64,000 nucleotides of DNA from Candidatus Saccharimonadota bacterium (GTDB lineage Bacteria > Patescibacteriota > Saccharimonadia > Saccharimonadales > Saccharimonadaceae). The stretch covers positions 62,001 through 126,000 of the forward strand of contig CAJPOP010000003.1 in NCBI GenBank assembly GCA_905372305.1, in the 5' to 3' direction. How positions within the stretch are numbered: the stretch's first letter is position 1; every line of letters starts with the position of its first letter. Positions 42,950 to 51,862 of this stretch are shown here, in pieces. Both the position numbers and the translations under genes were made by a program. The notes under the pieces are model-generated. The model made no database searches. It saw only the letters and a list, made by a program, of their open reading frames with translations, and had not been told where the DNA came from.

Positions 42950-43522
42950 TTAGAGTACGTCCACTGGACCGATAATATCCGTATTGCCAAAGTAAAAATC
43001 GGTTAAGACCTGCCGCCATGGCGTGCTGGTTGCCGCAGCATATATCATTTTGCCAATATCGCCATGGCAAGCCAACAACACCGTTTGATCTGGATGTTGA
43101 CGCGCCATGAAATCAAGCACCCGCTGGCCGCGAGCCAATAACTCAGGAAAAGTCTCAGCGCCATCAGGATGCAAAAAATAGGTCACGTTTTCTGCTTTGA
43201 TGATGTCCGGCGCACAGATTTCCTCAATATCAGCGGCCGGCTTACCAGTCATAATGCCAAAATCACGCTCGATTAAATCATCGTGAATTATCGGCTCGGC
43301 AAGCTCCAGCTCCGCCGCTACAATCGCTGCCGTCTCGAAAGCTCGACCAAGCGGCGATGCATACACCGCGTCAAAAACTAGTTCCCTATCCTTGATGTGA
43401 CGCGCCAATTGCCGCGCTTGCTGGCGTCCCAAATCGGTCAATGGCAGATCGCGATGACCGTTCAGAATCCCGCGCACATTGTCTTCATTCTGGCCATGGC
43501 GAGCGATATAGATAGTAGTCAT
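42950..43522 (-). CDS. Histidine phosphatase family protein
   Basis: The 190-residue protein has the phosphohistidine motif RHG (8-10) and the second catalytic ACHGDIGK segment, as in phosphoglycerate-mutase-like phosphatases. The substrate is unknown; co-factor-dependent mutase and nucleotide phosphatase are both possible. TATACT (43535-43530) ends 7 nt before the ATG. Confidence 0.92.
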   Translation of the reverse strand: MTTIYIARHGQNEDNVRGILNGHRDLPLTDLGRQQARQLARHIKDRELVFDAVYASPLGRAFETAAIVAAELELAEPIIHDDLIERDFGIMTGKPAADIEEICAPDIIKAENVTYFLHPDGAETFPELLARGQRVLDFMARQHPDQTVLLACHGDIGKMIYAAATSTPWRQVLTDFYFGNTDIIGPVDVL

Positions 43523-43602
43523 GAACCTTAGTATATCATCTCTATCGGGTGGCGAGAAACCTTACAGAGTCCTATTCACCGCCGAAGTTTCCTGCTATGA
43601 AA

Positions 43603-43992
43603 TCATTGGCAAATCTGCGAATGAAGCTTCAGCCAATCAGCAATCGCATCAATATCGAGATGATCGGTCGCGACGCGGACGGCGAAATTTTCTAGTTCAA
43701 CAGCCGCCGCAGTTATTCTCCAGCCATTTCTCGCCAAAAAGATGCCAGTAATCGTCACCGCCGTGCGCTTATTGCCATCGGTAAAGATATGGTCTGCTAT
43801 ACAATTACGCAAATAAACTGCCGCCTTTTCGTGAACTGACACATATTGCTCCTCACCAAAAACAACTGTTTGCGGCGCCGCCACCAGCGACTTTAGCCCC
43901 AGTTGATCGCGTACGCCATGCGAGCCGCCAAAATCCTCAATTATCCAAAAATGCAGCTCTAGAATTTCGTCAATCTCCAGATAGCGAATCAT
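43603..43992 (-). CDS. doc: Doc-type Fic toxin
   Basis: The 129-residue protein has the Fic/Doc motif HIFTDGNKRT (68-77). Doc toxins phosphorylate EF-Tu and stop translation. Its ATG overlaps the end of the antitoxin gene by 4 nt, typical of toxin-antitoxin pairs. The active-site His, Asp, Asn, Lys and Arg are all present, so it is probably active. Confidence 0.9.
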   Translation of the reverse strand: MIRYLEIDEILELHFWIIEDFGGSHGVRDQLGLKSLVAAPQTVVFGEEQYVSVHEKAAVYLRNCIADHIFTDGNKRTAVTITGIFLARNGWRITAAAVELENFAVRVATDHLDIDAIADWLKLHSQICQ

Positions 43993-44216
43993 CGGTCTGC
44001 CAAGTTTTTCAGCGTTTCGCCGTACTGCTTTTTGAAATCATCATAATCCTGACGAAGCGACGGCTTATTTGCCTGCTCAATTGGCTTTACCTGCTCAACC
44101 GTTAATCGCACCTCGTCGCCATCGCGAATCCCCAGCGCCCGCAAATCCCGCGCCGGCAGCGTCACGCCGCGGCTTGAACCAATCTTGATAACTTTTTGAA
44201 TTGTAGTGATTGTCAT
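43989..44216 (-). CDS. AbrB/MazE-type antitoxin
   Basis: The 75-residue protein has an AbrB-type swapped-hairpin domain (VIKIGSSRGVTLPARDLRALGI) and an acidic or polar C-terminal tail that would cover the toxin. It is upstream of doc. Such antitoxins repress their own promoter; an inverted repeat overlaps the -10 here. TATAAT ends 6 nt before the ATG. Confidence 0.88.
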   Translation of the reverse strand: MTITTIQKVIKIGSSRGVTLPARDLRALGIRDGDEVRLTVEQVKPIEQANKPSLRQDYDDFKKQYGETLKNLADR

Positions 44217-44222
44217 GCAGAT

Positions 44223-44241
44223 ATTATAACAAAATTATAAT
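44223..44241 (-). promoter_or_regulatory. Toxin-antitoxin promoter and 7-5-7 operator
   Basis: ATTATAA (44223-44229), CAAAA and TTATAAT (44235-44241) form a perfect inverted repeat. The -10 (44228-44223, minus strand) is one arm, so bound antitoxin would block initiation. Confidence 0.65.
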
Positions 44242-44274
44242 TTTATTGCAATATTAGCGAAACCAAACCAATAT

Positions 44275-44760
44275 TTACCGCACGATTTCGCTATGCAACT
44301 GCTGCCATTTCATATGCGCGCTATACGCTCGAGCTGGCGCGTCAACCTCGCTCTTCTGAAGCAATAACTCCTCAGGATCAATAAACATCACTTCATCACC
44401 CTCTTCACCTGGTATAAAATCAAAGTTCTCCGGCCAGACGCGGCAATAAAAACAGATTTGATTAGCATCAAGCCGCTCAATATACATCTGTTCTGATGCG
44501 TCAAACAGCTGATAGCGCAAATCACCTTTATAGCCAACTTCTTCGTATAATTCACGTTTCAGCGATGATTCAAAATCCTCATCATAATCCATGCCTCCGC
44601 CCGGCAAATCCCAATAAGTCCGATTAATTTCCTTGACGACCAAAATCTGCCCAGCGTCGTTATAGATCAAGGCTTTGAGCGAGATGCGATACAGGCAATC
44701 CAAATGGTCTGTGCCGTCTAGATTCTGCGTAATGATATGTCCGTTGGTGAGATTTGACAT
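44275..44760 (-). CDS. NUDIX hydrolase (paralogue 2)
   Basis: The 161-residue protein has a Nudix box beginning GMDYDEDFESSLKRELYEEVG and resembles the 38336 product along its length. A weak TATAAC lies 7 nt before the ATG. Keeping two paralogues in a small genome suggests distinct substrates. Confidence 0.9.
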   Translation of the reverse strand: MSNLTNGHIITQNLDGTDHLDCLYRISLKALIYNDAGQILVVKEINRTYWDLPGGGMDYDEDFESSLKRELYEEVGYKGDLRYQLFDASEQMYIERLDANQICFYCRVWPENFDFIPGEEGDEVMFIDPEELLLQKSEVDAPARAYSAHMKWQQLHSEIVR

Positions 44761-44793
44761 GGGGATAGTTATAGCACTTTTAGGCTTTCTTAA

Positions 44794-45567
44794 TTATTTA
44801 TTTTTACTGCGTCCAATCCTCGAAACCAAAAACATAATCCACGTTAATGAAGCCAGTAAGGACCCGTTTATTACAAAAATATACCACCACTCTCTTTTCT
44901 GAGACAGCTCCTGTGACAATACTTGGATATTTGAAAGAATCAGAGCGATAATTGCCGCAAAAAGAGCCATCAACTCAATTGTCCTCTGTTTCTCTTGTGT
45001 CATATCACGCTTTATTTGTTTCACATCTTCCTCTATCTTACTCTGGATTTGCTGTACATTATCATAGATAGTTTGGCTATATATAAGGCTTTTAATGTCA
45101 CTTTGCAAATTTGCCATCTCCATGCGGGTTCTAACTTTATTGTCAGACCAATATTTCAATGCATCAGCATTCCGCACTAAACTATCATCGACATACTCGT
45201 CGATACTTTCCTGGTTGTATAGTCGTATAGCCTCATTCACAGACGAAAGCGCAACTTCAAGATCATCTTTATCACTTCCAACTGCAAGAGTGAGTTCGGC
45301 ATGTTGCTTATACAATCCAGAGAACGGGTGTGAATATCGAATACCTCTGTTTGCAACTTTATACGCCTCTTCCGCAGGCTTATCCATTTGAACATATATG
45401 TCGACTATAAGGTACGAGACAAATTGTTTGATGTTGGTTATCCGTAACAACTCCTCTAGTTTGCTCAAAGCCAGAGGAAGATTCTTGTCCACATAGTAAG
45501 CTTCTCGGTATTCTTCGAAGAGACGATTTTCCTCACTAAGGTCTTTCTTTATCGACTTCTTAGGCAT
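44794..45567 (-). CDS. Hypothetical membrane protein with helical repeats
   Basis: The 257-residue protein begins with TPR-like helical repeats (about 15-130), followed by a coiled coil (about 150-195) and two membrane helices near the C terminus (about 198-216 and 227-248). It starts directly after the glyS stop codon, so it shares that transcript. Its function is unknown. Confidence 0.62.
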   Translation of the reverse strand: MPKKSIKKDLSEENRLFEEYREAYYVDKNLPLALSKLEELLRITNIKQFVSYLIVDIYVQMDKPAEEAYKVANRGIRYSHPFSGLYKQHAELTLAVGSDKDDLEVALSSVNEAIRLYNQESIDEYVDDSLVRNADALKYWSDNKVRTRMEMANLQSDIKSLIYSQTIYDNVQQIQSKIEEDVKQIKRDMTQEKQRTIELMALFAAIIALILSNIQVLSQELSQKREWWYIFVINGSLLASLTWIMFLVSRIGRSKNK

Positions 45568-46914
45568 TTATTGCATTCCCTCTATAGATACCCTTTGTTG
45601 CTCGGTGCTATCTCTGTCGCGCACGGTGACGGTGCCGTCCTCCAGTGTCTGGAAGTCGATGACCACGCAGTGCGGCGTGCCGATTTCGTCTTGGCGGCGG
45701 TAGCGTTTGCCGATGTTGCCGTTGTCGTCCCACATCACCCGGCCGGGGTTGGCTTTGGCGAGTGCGGCGTAGACTTCGCGGGCTTTTTCTACTAATTCTG
45801 GCTTGTTTTTCAGTAGCGGTGAAACGGCAAATTTGACCGGCGCCAAATGCTCTGGCAGCGCCAAATATACCCGCTTTTCGCCGTTTTGCTCATCCTCGCG
45901 GTACGCGCCCGATAACACCGCCATTAGCGCCCGCTCCACACCAAACGACGGCTCAATGACGTGCGGAACAAATTTCGTGTTCGTTCCCTTGACGATGTAT
46001 TCCATGCTCTTACCACTGGCGCGCTGGATGTTCATCAGGTCAAAATCAGTGCGATACGCAATTCCCATCAATTCCTCGCGGCCAATCGGATAGTCGTACT
46101 CAATGTCGATCGTCTTTTTGCTGTAGTGCGCTCGATCCTCCGCCGGCACGTCCAGCTCGTGGATATGCTCTGGCTTCAAGCCTAGTTCCGCCAAAAACTC
46201 ATGTGTCGCCGCCAGCAGCTCATCAAACGCCTCCTGCCAATGCTCAGGGTCGACAAAATATTCAATCTCCATCTGCTCAAACTCACGAGAGCGGAAGACA
46301 AAGTCGCGCGGCGCAATCTCGTTACGAAAGGCCTTGCCCTGCTGAGCGATACCAAACGGCAAATTAGGATAAAAACTATCGACAACGTTTTTGAAATTGG
46401 TGAAGATGCCTTGGGCGGTTTCCGGGCGGAGATAAGAAATATTGTCCTCGCTTTCGGTCGCGCCAACGTGCGTTTTGAACATCATATTAAAGGTGCGCGA
46501 TTTGCTCAGCGGATTACCATCGGGGCTTTTGATGCCTTTTTCAATAATCGCTGCATCCATCTGTTCCATGGTCATACCATCGACATCAACGCCGTTGTCT
46601 TTGAGGATATGATCGGTACGAAAACGGCGGTGATTAACCGTATCCTCGCACAGCGGATCGACGAAAGTATCCACATGTCCACTCGCCTGCCAGACTTTCT
46701 GGTTCATCAAAATCGCTGCATCGACGCCATACATGTCGTCGCGCTCATCCACAAACCTGCGCCACCACAAATTCATGATATTACGCTTCAGCTGCACACC
46801 CAGCGGGCCGTAATCCCAGATACCACTCAAACCGCCATACACATCCGACCCCTGGTAAATAAAGCCGCGGCGCTTACACAGGCTAATAATATCTTCCATT
46901 TTTGCTTGACTCAT
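45568..46914 (-). CDS. glyS: Glycyl-tRNA synthetase (alpha2 type)
   Basis: This single-chain class II enzyme charges tRNA-Gly. Motifs include LWDYGP-like IWDYGPLG, RPETAQG, FRNEIAPRDFVFRSREFEQMEIEYF and EPSFGVERAL. I chose ATG 46914 (448 aa), which has GAGAAAGG as ribosome site; the frame is open to ATG 46953, just after the promoter TATACT. The leader contains the short palindrome CATGTT-GCC-AACATG. Confidence 0.96.
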   Translation of the reverse strand: MSQAKMEDIISLCKRRGFIYQGSDVYGGLSGIWDYGPLGVQLKRNIMNLWWRRFVDERDDMYGVDAAILMNQKVWQASGHVDTFVDPLCEDTVNHRRFRTDHILKDNGVDVDGMTMEQMDAAIIEKGIKSPDGNPLSKSRTFNMMFKTHVGATESEDNISYLRPETAQGIFTNFKNVVDSFYPNLPFGIAQQGKAFRNEIAPRDFVFRSREFEQMEIEYFVDPEHWQEAFDELLAATHEFLAELGLKPEHIHELDVPAEDRAHYSKKTIDIEYDYPIGREELMGIAYRTDFDLMNIQRASGKSMEYIVKGTNTKFVPHVIEPSFGVERALMAVLSGAYREDEQNGEKRVYLALPEHLAPVKFAVSPLLKNKPELVEKAREVYAALAKANPGRVMWDDNGNIGKRYRRQDEIGTPHCVVIDFQTLEDGTVTVRDRDSTEQQRVSIEGMQ

Positions 46915-46990
46915 CACACAACCTTTCTCCATGTTGGCAACATGGCGATTCATAATTATTACTTAAAGTATACCATTTTTATGGGCAATT

Positions 46991-47668
46991 TTATACCGCC
47001 GCGTGCTGCCGCGCTGCCAGCCAGCAATCATTGATCACCTCAGTTATCCCGCCAATTTGCGCCACATTCGCTAGCGGCTTCGCTTGGATGAGCCGGAGCA
47101 ACTTAATGGCGTCCGCCGACAGGTCACCTTGCTCCGCCAGCCGCAGACCCTTTTCCGCACTATCGTACATATATTTTTTATCGGGCGATAACGCCTGAGC
47201 CGCCACATCGGTGCGCAAATTTAGCTCATCGCCCAGAAGACTAGCATATTGCAGATAAAACCACGTTTCAATCAGCTTTTGGTTAACTGCCGGATTATTT
47301 AATTGCTCTAATACCTGGCTTAGCACAAAATACCATTCCGGCTCGTCGATATTTTCGCTCGCCGCCGACACCAGCTTCATCGCCGCGTAAGCGAACTGCA
47401 TTCGCTCATAATCTTCCAAAATATGCCGATAAAACGCCGCCAGCCGCGCCGAGGTCAACAACCCCAAATCTCCGCGACCGGAACGAATCACCACGTCGCA
47501 AATCGCCAATAATTCAATACCGCCTGCCAATTTCGACCGCTCGCGACGCACACCCTTGGCAATGACACTGCGCCGGCCTTTCGGCGTCAGTAGTTGCAAT
47601 ACCCGATCCGCCTCGGCGTAATTCGTCCGCCTCAGTACAATCGCTTTTAACCGCTCACTTTGCCCCAT
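46991..47668 (-). CDS. recO: RecO, DNA repair mediator
   Basis: The 225-residue protein has an N-terminal OB fold (LKAIVLRRTNYAEADRVLQLLTPKGR) and a helical C-terminal domain. RecO loads RecA with RecR and anneals strands. The zinc-finger cysteines of some RecOs are missing. ATG 47668 overlaps the end of the response-regulator gene by 14 nt, giving a three-gene unit with the two-component pair. Confidence 0.85.
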   Translation of the reverse strand: MGQSERLKAIVLRRTNYAEADRVLQLLTPKGRRSVIAKGVRRERSKLAGGIELLAICDVVIRSGRGDLGLLTSARLAAFYRHILEDYERMQFAYAAMKLVSAASENIDEPEWYFVLSQVLEQLNNPAVNQKLIETWFYLQYASLLGDELNLRTDVAAQALSPDKKYMYDSAEKGLRLAEQGDLSADAIKLLRLIQAKPLANVAQIGGITEVINDCWLAARQHAAV

Positions 47669-48023
47669 CCAAAACCTCGCTAAAAACTGCCCGCGCTTCA
47701 TCCGGGCGCATTGACGCCTTATCCAGCAGCTCTCTCACGCCAAACGGCCGCAAATCCGCCAAATTAACACCCGCATTGCTGCAAACCACGATCGGCAATC
47801 TCGCCAAATCCGCATGCGACCTCAGTTCATTCAGTAGCGCCACCGCCGTTTCGCCCGCCAGCAGCATATCCAAGACAATCGCGTCCGGCTGCCAATTGTC
47901 AATCATGTCCATCGCCTGGCCGCCAGAAACTACCGGCCGCGCTTCCGCACCAACCGCCGCCGCATATCCGCATAAAATATCCGCCCAATTTTTATCATCC
48001 TCAACGATCAGAAGTTTTTTCAT
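47655..48023 (-). CDS. Single-domain response regulator
   Basis: The 122-residue receiver domain has the acidic pair D9-D10, phospho-acceptor D52 in VLDMLL, the switch Ser (CSN) and K102. There is no output domain, so it may act by protein contact. It overlaps the histidine kinase gene by 4 nt. Confidence 0.9.
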   Translation of the reverse strand: MKKLLIVEDDKNWADILCGYAAAVGAEARPVVSGGQAMDMIDNWQPDAIVLDMLLAGETAVALLNELRSHADLARLPIVVCSNAGVNLADLRPFGVRELLDKASMRPDEARAVFSEVLDGAK

Positions 48024-48736
48024 AGCAAGCTCAGCTGCCGGCTAATCGGCATTTCCACATAAAATGTCAATCCATCCCGATGCCTGATTAGCCCAATTTG
48101 GCCGTTCATCGCCCGAGCAAATTGGCTAGCCACATAAATCCCCAAGCCGCTGCTTTCCGGCCGCGTCCGCACCGTTTTTCGCGCATCCATCTCATCAAGC
48201 AGCCGCCGATATTCCTTTAAGCTCATCATCGGCCCAAAATCGCGAACACTTAGCCTCGCCGCGCCACCAACAGCCTTAACCGACACTTTTATCTCTGAAT
48301 CATCCTCAGTATATTTCAAGGCATTGTTTAAGAAATTCGCCAAAATCCGCCCCAATAACGTCCGATTTGCCAATATCAACCGGTTATTCCGCCCGCCCCG
48401 AGGCCAGCTAATTTTTCGCCCGTACAGCGCTGCGTTAAGTCTCGTTTCCGCAGCTATTTGCTGGCACAACGCCAACGGATTAACTGGTTCCAGCGGAAAT
48501 AATGACGGCGTCAAATTTGCCGAATTCGCCAGATCAGCTGTCAACTGCAGTGCCTGCTCGGACGTCTGAACAATCCGCTGCTGGATCTGTTTTTTATCAG
48601 CCGCACTTGTCAAATCGTCATCTAGCAGTAGCGCCATCTGCCGAATTAAAGCCAGCGGCGTTTTTAACTCGTGTGCCGCCACTAAGACGCTCGGCAGCCC
48701 CCCAAAATCAGCATCGCTCCACTCTCTACCTGCCAT
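48020..48736 (-). CDS. Soluble sensor histidine kinase
   Basis: The 238-residue protein has a HisKA H-box with HELKTPL (about 22-28), an N-box NFLNNALKY and a degenerate G-box (SSGLGIYVA). It lacks a membrane segment and a sensor domain, so input must come from a partner or from the short N terminus. TATACT lies 8 nt before the ATG. It pairs with the downstream receiver protein. Confidence 0.9.
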   Translation of the reverse strand: MAGREWSDADFGGLPSVLVAAHELKTPLALIRQMALLLDDDLTSAADKKQIQQRIVQTSEQALQLTADLANSANLTPSLFPLEPVNPLALCQQIAAETRLNAALYGRKISWPRGGRNNRLILANRTLLGRILANFLNNALKYTEDDSEIKVSVKAVGGAARLSVRDFGPMMSLKEYRRLLDEMDARKTVRTRPESSGLGIYVASQFARAMNGQIGLIRHRDGLTFYVEMPISRQLSLL

Positions 48737-48772
48737 ACATTTCTAGTATAGCAAACTCAAACCAGATTTGCC

Positions 48773-49432
48773 CTAATCAGCAATCTTGATAGTACCTAAG
48801 ATAGTCTCGAAATCAGGCTTAAACGTATCGGCGTCGGTCGAGCAGCGAATAGTTTTATCGCGCACCTTCATGAAGACCGCCGAACCGCGCAAATCCTTCT
48901 CGAACGCTCCGTCAATTCTGGTAGCAGCAATACCATTAAACTCGGTGCTGCTGGCGGTCAATTCGCCTTTCTTAATCTTATTCTGGTAAGGCTTTAAGAC
49001 CGTATCCATATTTTGGTTAATTATTTCCAACCTAAACGCGAATCGGCTATCTTTGTTTGACAATGAAGGCACAGACACCGGATGCAAATACGCCTTATAG
49101 TCGCCTCGGTCGCTGCCGTCTTTATCGACATAAACACTCCAAGTTTTTGGATACATAAACGACACGCGGCCGTATTCATTCGGGCTGACAAATTCAATTC
49201 GCGGATTCTTCGCTTCCTCGGAAAACTTCTTCTGGTCAATTTCCGCCTGTTCGCTCTTGCCCCTGGCTACCTCGACAGCGATCTTACTATCAACATTATT
49301 TTTTTCCTGCGTATAGGACATAAACATCCAAATCGCCAGCGACCCGGCAACCAAAAACAGTACCAAGCAACCAATCGTACCAATCATCCAGCCGTTAACC
49401 GACCCCTGTTGTTTTCTATTTCTCATATTCAT
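48773..49432 (-). CDS. Membrane-anchored hypothetical protein
   Basis: The 219-residue protein has one membrane helix (about 17-40) and an extracellular alpha/beta domain (about 80-219) with a SFMYPKTWSVYVD segment, reminiscent of PsbP/Mog1-like domains. TATACT ends 7 nt before the ATG. Its function is unknown. Confidence 0.65.
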   Translation of the reverse strand: MNMRNRKQQGSVNGWMIGTIGCLVLFLVAGSLAIWMFMSYTQEKNNVDSKIAVEVARGKSEQAEIDQKKFSEEAKNPRIEFVSPNEYGRVSFMYPKTWSVYVDKDGSDRGDYKAYLHPVSVPSLSNKDSRFAFRLEIINQNMDTVLKPYQNKIKKGELTASSTEFNGIAATRIDGAFEKDLRGSAVFMKVRDKTIRCSTDADTFKPDFETILGTIKIAD

Positions 49433-49476
49433 ACCCTAAAGTATAGCTTATGCTTCAGGCGATGTAAAGCACCTAT

Positions 49477-49686
49477 TTACGCGCTAAAATCCTCGCTGAG
49501 CACTGTAATATCGTGCTGCATATCATCCAGCGCCGCCGTGATGTCCTTCGCCAGCTGCCGCGCCTCAGTAAACCGCTGCTTGGCCTCGTCCAGATTAAAA
49601 TCATCGCCCTGAAACCACGTGATGCGCTCATTCAGCTCCGCCATCATTTGCTCAATCGTTTTCTCATTCGTTTTATCGTTTTTCAC
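49477..49686 (-). CDS. xseB: Exonuclease VII small subunit
   Basis: The 69-residue helical hairpin protein (TIEQMMAELNERITWFQ, then LDEAKQRFTEARQLAKDI) matches XseB. It lies within the xseA operon, and its start overlaps the xseA end by 14 nt or more. GTG 49686 is chosen; an in-frame TTG at 49695 is possible. Confidence 0.88.
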   Translation of the reverse strand: MKNDKTNEKTIEQMMAELNERITWFQGDDFNLDEAKQRFTEARQLAKDITAALDDMQHDITVLSEDFSA

Positions 49687-50764
49687 TACTCTCAATCCTC
49701 GCTTTCATGATCTTATCTTTTGTTGTAATCTTTACAATACTACCAATCTGGCAGTCGCCGCTAATCATCGCATATCCGCGCCGCAGTGCCATCTCCGGAT
49801 CGTATTCAGCGATAATCCGTTGTTGCGACAATACCATATTTTTAGCAATCTCGACGCGGTGCGACCACTGTTCGAGCGCTGCTTGTTGCAACATTGTTGT
49901 ATGTAGGCGCCGCTCCTGAATCTGCCGCTGAATCACCTCTGATATGCTGCCCAGCCGCAACTCTAATTGCCGCCTCACATCGTGTTTATCCGGAAATAGC
50001 AGCTGAGCGGCATTACTCGGCGTGGCCGCCCGTCGATCAGCCGCCAAATCGCACAAACTTTCGTCAACCTCGTGCCCGATACCAGTCAGCACTGGCACGC
50101 GGCTGCCAGCCACCGCTCGCACCAAGTGTTCGTCATTAAAGCTCGCCAGATCCTCCGCGCTACCGCCGCCGCGAATCAGCACGATCACCTCCGGCGGCTC
50201 CGCCAGCTGGTTGCAGTGGGCAATCGCCCGCACCGCCTGATCAGCCGCGCCATCACCCTGAACCTTAACATTAGCCACGATAAACTGCACCCCGCCCCAG
50301 CGCTCACCGGCAATTTTCATAAAATCCGCGTAGCCCGCCGCCTGGGTGCTGGAAATGACCGCCACGCGGGCAGGATATGGCGGCAAGGGGCGCTTCCGTT
50401 CCGTATCAAACAGCCCTTCGGCCGACAGCCGCTGCCGCAAAATATCAAAACTCCGCTTTAGACTCCCCTTGCCCAGAGGATGAATTTCCTGAACTTGTAA
50501 ATTAAACCTGCCATCGCTTCTCAGGCTCGGCATCGCCCGAACCACCACTTTCATCCCGTCCTCAATTGGCGTCCGCAAATTACTAAAACCCACAAAACAA
50601 TTGACCGATCCGTCCTCATCTTTCAAAGTAAAAAACGCATATTTTGGCGGATACGGCTTAAAGCTAGCAACCTCGCCCTCAACTTCAACCGCGCCGTTAA
50701 AAGCCACCTCAAACGTCTGGTTAACCACCGCCAGGAAGTTGCTGACACTAAACCTGGGAGTCAT
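49673..50764 (-). CDS. xseA: Exonuclease VII large subunit
   Basis: The 363-residue protein has an OB-fold domain (1-100), and the catalytic segment includes VAVISSTQAAGYADF, VLIRGGGSAEDLASF and TGIGHEVDESLCD. It degrades single-stranded DNA from both ends with XseB. It is shorter than most XseA proteins at the C-terminal helical arm. It overlaps the flippase-like gene by 17 nt. Confidence 0.94.
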   Translation of the reverse strand: MTPRFSVSNFLAVVNQTFEVAFNGAVEVEGEVASFKPYPPKYAFFTLKDEDGSVNCFVGFSNLRTPIEDGMKVVVRAMPSLRSDGRFNLQVQEIHPLGKGSLKRSFDILRQRLSAEGLFDTERKRPLPPYPARVAVISSTQAAGYADFMKIAGERWGGVQFIVANVKVQGDGAADQAVRAIAHCNQLAEPPEVIVLIRGGGSAEDLASFNDEHLVRAVAGSRVPVLTGIGHEVDESLCDLAADRRAATPSNAAQLLFPDKHDVRRQLELRLGSISEVIQRQIQERRLHTTMLQQAALEQWSHRVEIAKNMVLSQQRIIAEYDPEMALRRGYAMISGDCQIGSIVKITTKDKIMKARIESSEKR

Positions 50765-51815
50765 TCGGCTTGCCGTACTTAATCAATGCGTGCTGGTAAA
50801 AAATATAACCAAAGACAATTGTGCCAGTCAGTAAAATTGCCCTAGTTAAAATAATTCCGGCAATCGCTAATTCCGGCGAGGTATTCGCCATACTTAAAAA
50901 CAGAATCATGATCGTTTCGTAAACGCCAGCGCCACCCGGCGTAAATGCCACAAGTCCCGCCAGCCCGGCAACACCGTAACCGATCATCAAAGTCGCCGGA
51001 TTGACAAAAACTCCCAACGCCAGAAACACGACAACAAACATCAATACGTCAAAAATATTATAGACAAAACCCCAGATCATCGGCTTGACAAGCAGCTCGG
51101 GATGATTGGCTATATCCTGAAAATCGCCTTGCATATCGACGAAAAAGTCCTCAATAACCTTAGCGCTTAGCGCTCGTTTTCGCTTGCCTAAGGTCGCTAT
51201 TTTTACCGCGCCGTTAATAATCCGCGCCACCCGTGCCGCTGTTAACTGCATGCGCCGCCTTGACGAAAACATAAATATCAGGCCAAACACTAATGCCAGA
51301 ACGCAAATTATTAACAAAAAACTAGCCGCCACAATGTAACGGTTAACCCGTCCGTCAATCGCCAGCACAATCACCGCTATAACTAGCAAAATCAGCAGCG
51401 ACAAAAAAGTCGTCACATAGCGAATCACCTGCGCAAACGTCGAGCGTGCCGAACTGACGCCGAGTTTATGCATCCGCCAAGATGTATAAGAAATACCGCT
51501 GACGCCGCCTGACGGAAAAATATGATTAACCAAGTTCAACTCCAGCGCAATCCGCGTCTGCTCAAGCCGCGAAATATGCCCAATTAACTTCTTATCGCGA
51601 AGATAGACAAAAATCATCTCGCCGCCCGCGAAATAAACAATAATTTGAAACGGAATAAGCAGCAACAATAACAATGTATCGGCTCTTAGAAACAAACCCC
51701 ACGCCTTAACCAGTTCAGCGCGCGACAAAAATATAATAATTGCCAAAACCAACAGCGTCAAAATACTCATCAGTATCCGCGGTGATTTTAACAGCCTCAA
51801 AACTCTCGGTAACAT
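50748..51815 (-). CDS. Flippase-like membrane protein (UPF0104/LPG synthase TM family)
   Basis: The 355-residue protein has about eight helices, and the family segments NHIFPSGGVSGISY and FTPGGAGVYE are clear. Relatives include the membrane half of lysyl-phosphatidylglycerol synthases, which flip lipids. ATG 51815 follows TATAAT (51828-51823) by 7 nt; an upstream ATG lies inside the -10. It is divergent from the Trm11-like gene. Confidence 0.85.
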   Translation of the reverse strand: MLPRVLRLLKSPRILMSILTLLVLAIIIFLSRAELVKAWGLFLRADTLLLLLLIPFQIIVYFAGGEMIFVYLRDKKLIGHISRLEQTRIALELNLVNHIFPSGGVSGISYTSWRMHKLGVSSARSTFAQVIRYVTTFLSLLILLVIAVIVLAIDGRVNRYIVAASFLLIICVLALVFGLIFMFSSRRRMQLTAARVARIINGAVKIATLGKRKRALSAKVIEDFFVDMQGDFQDIANHPELLVKPMIWGFVYNIFDVLMFVVVFLALGVFVNPATLMIGYGVAGLAGLVAFTPGGAGVYETIMILFLSMANTSPELAIAGIILTRAILLTGTIVFGYIFYQHALIKYGKPNDSQV

Positions 51816-51862
51816 CCATATCATTATACCATGCCTGGTAATACAGATGATATAATGTCGGT

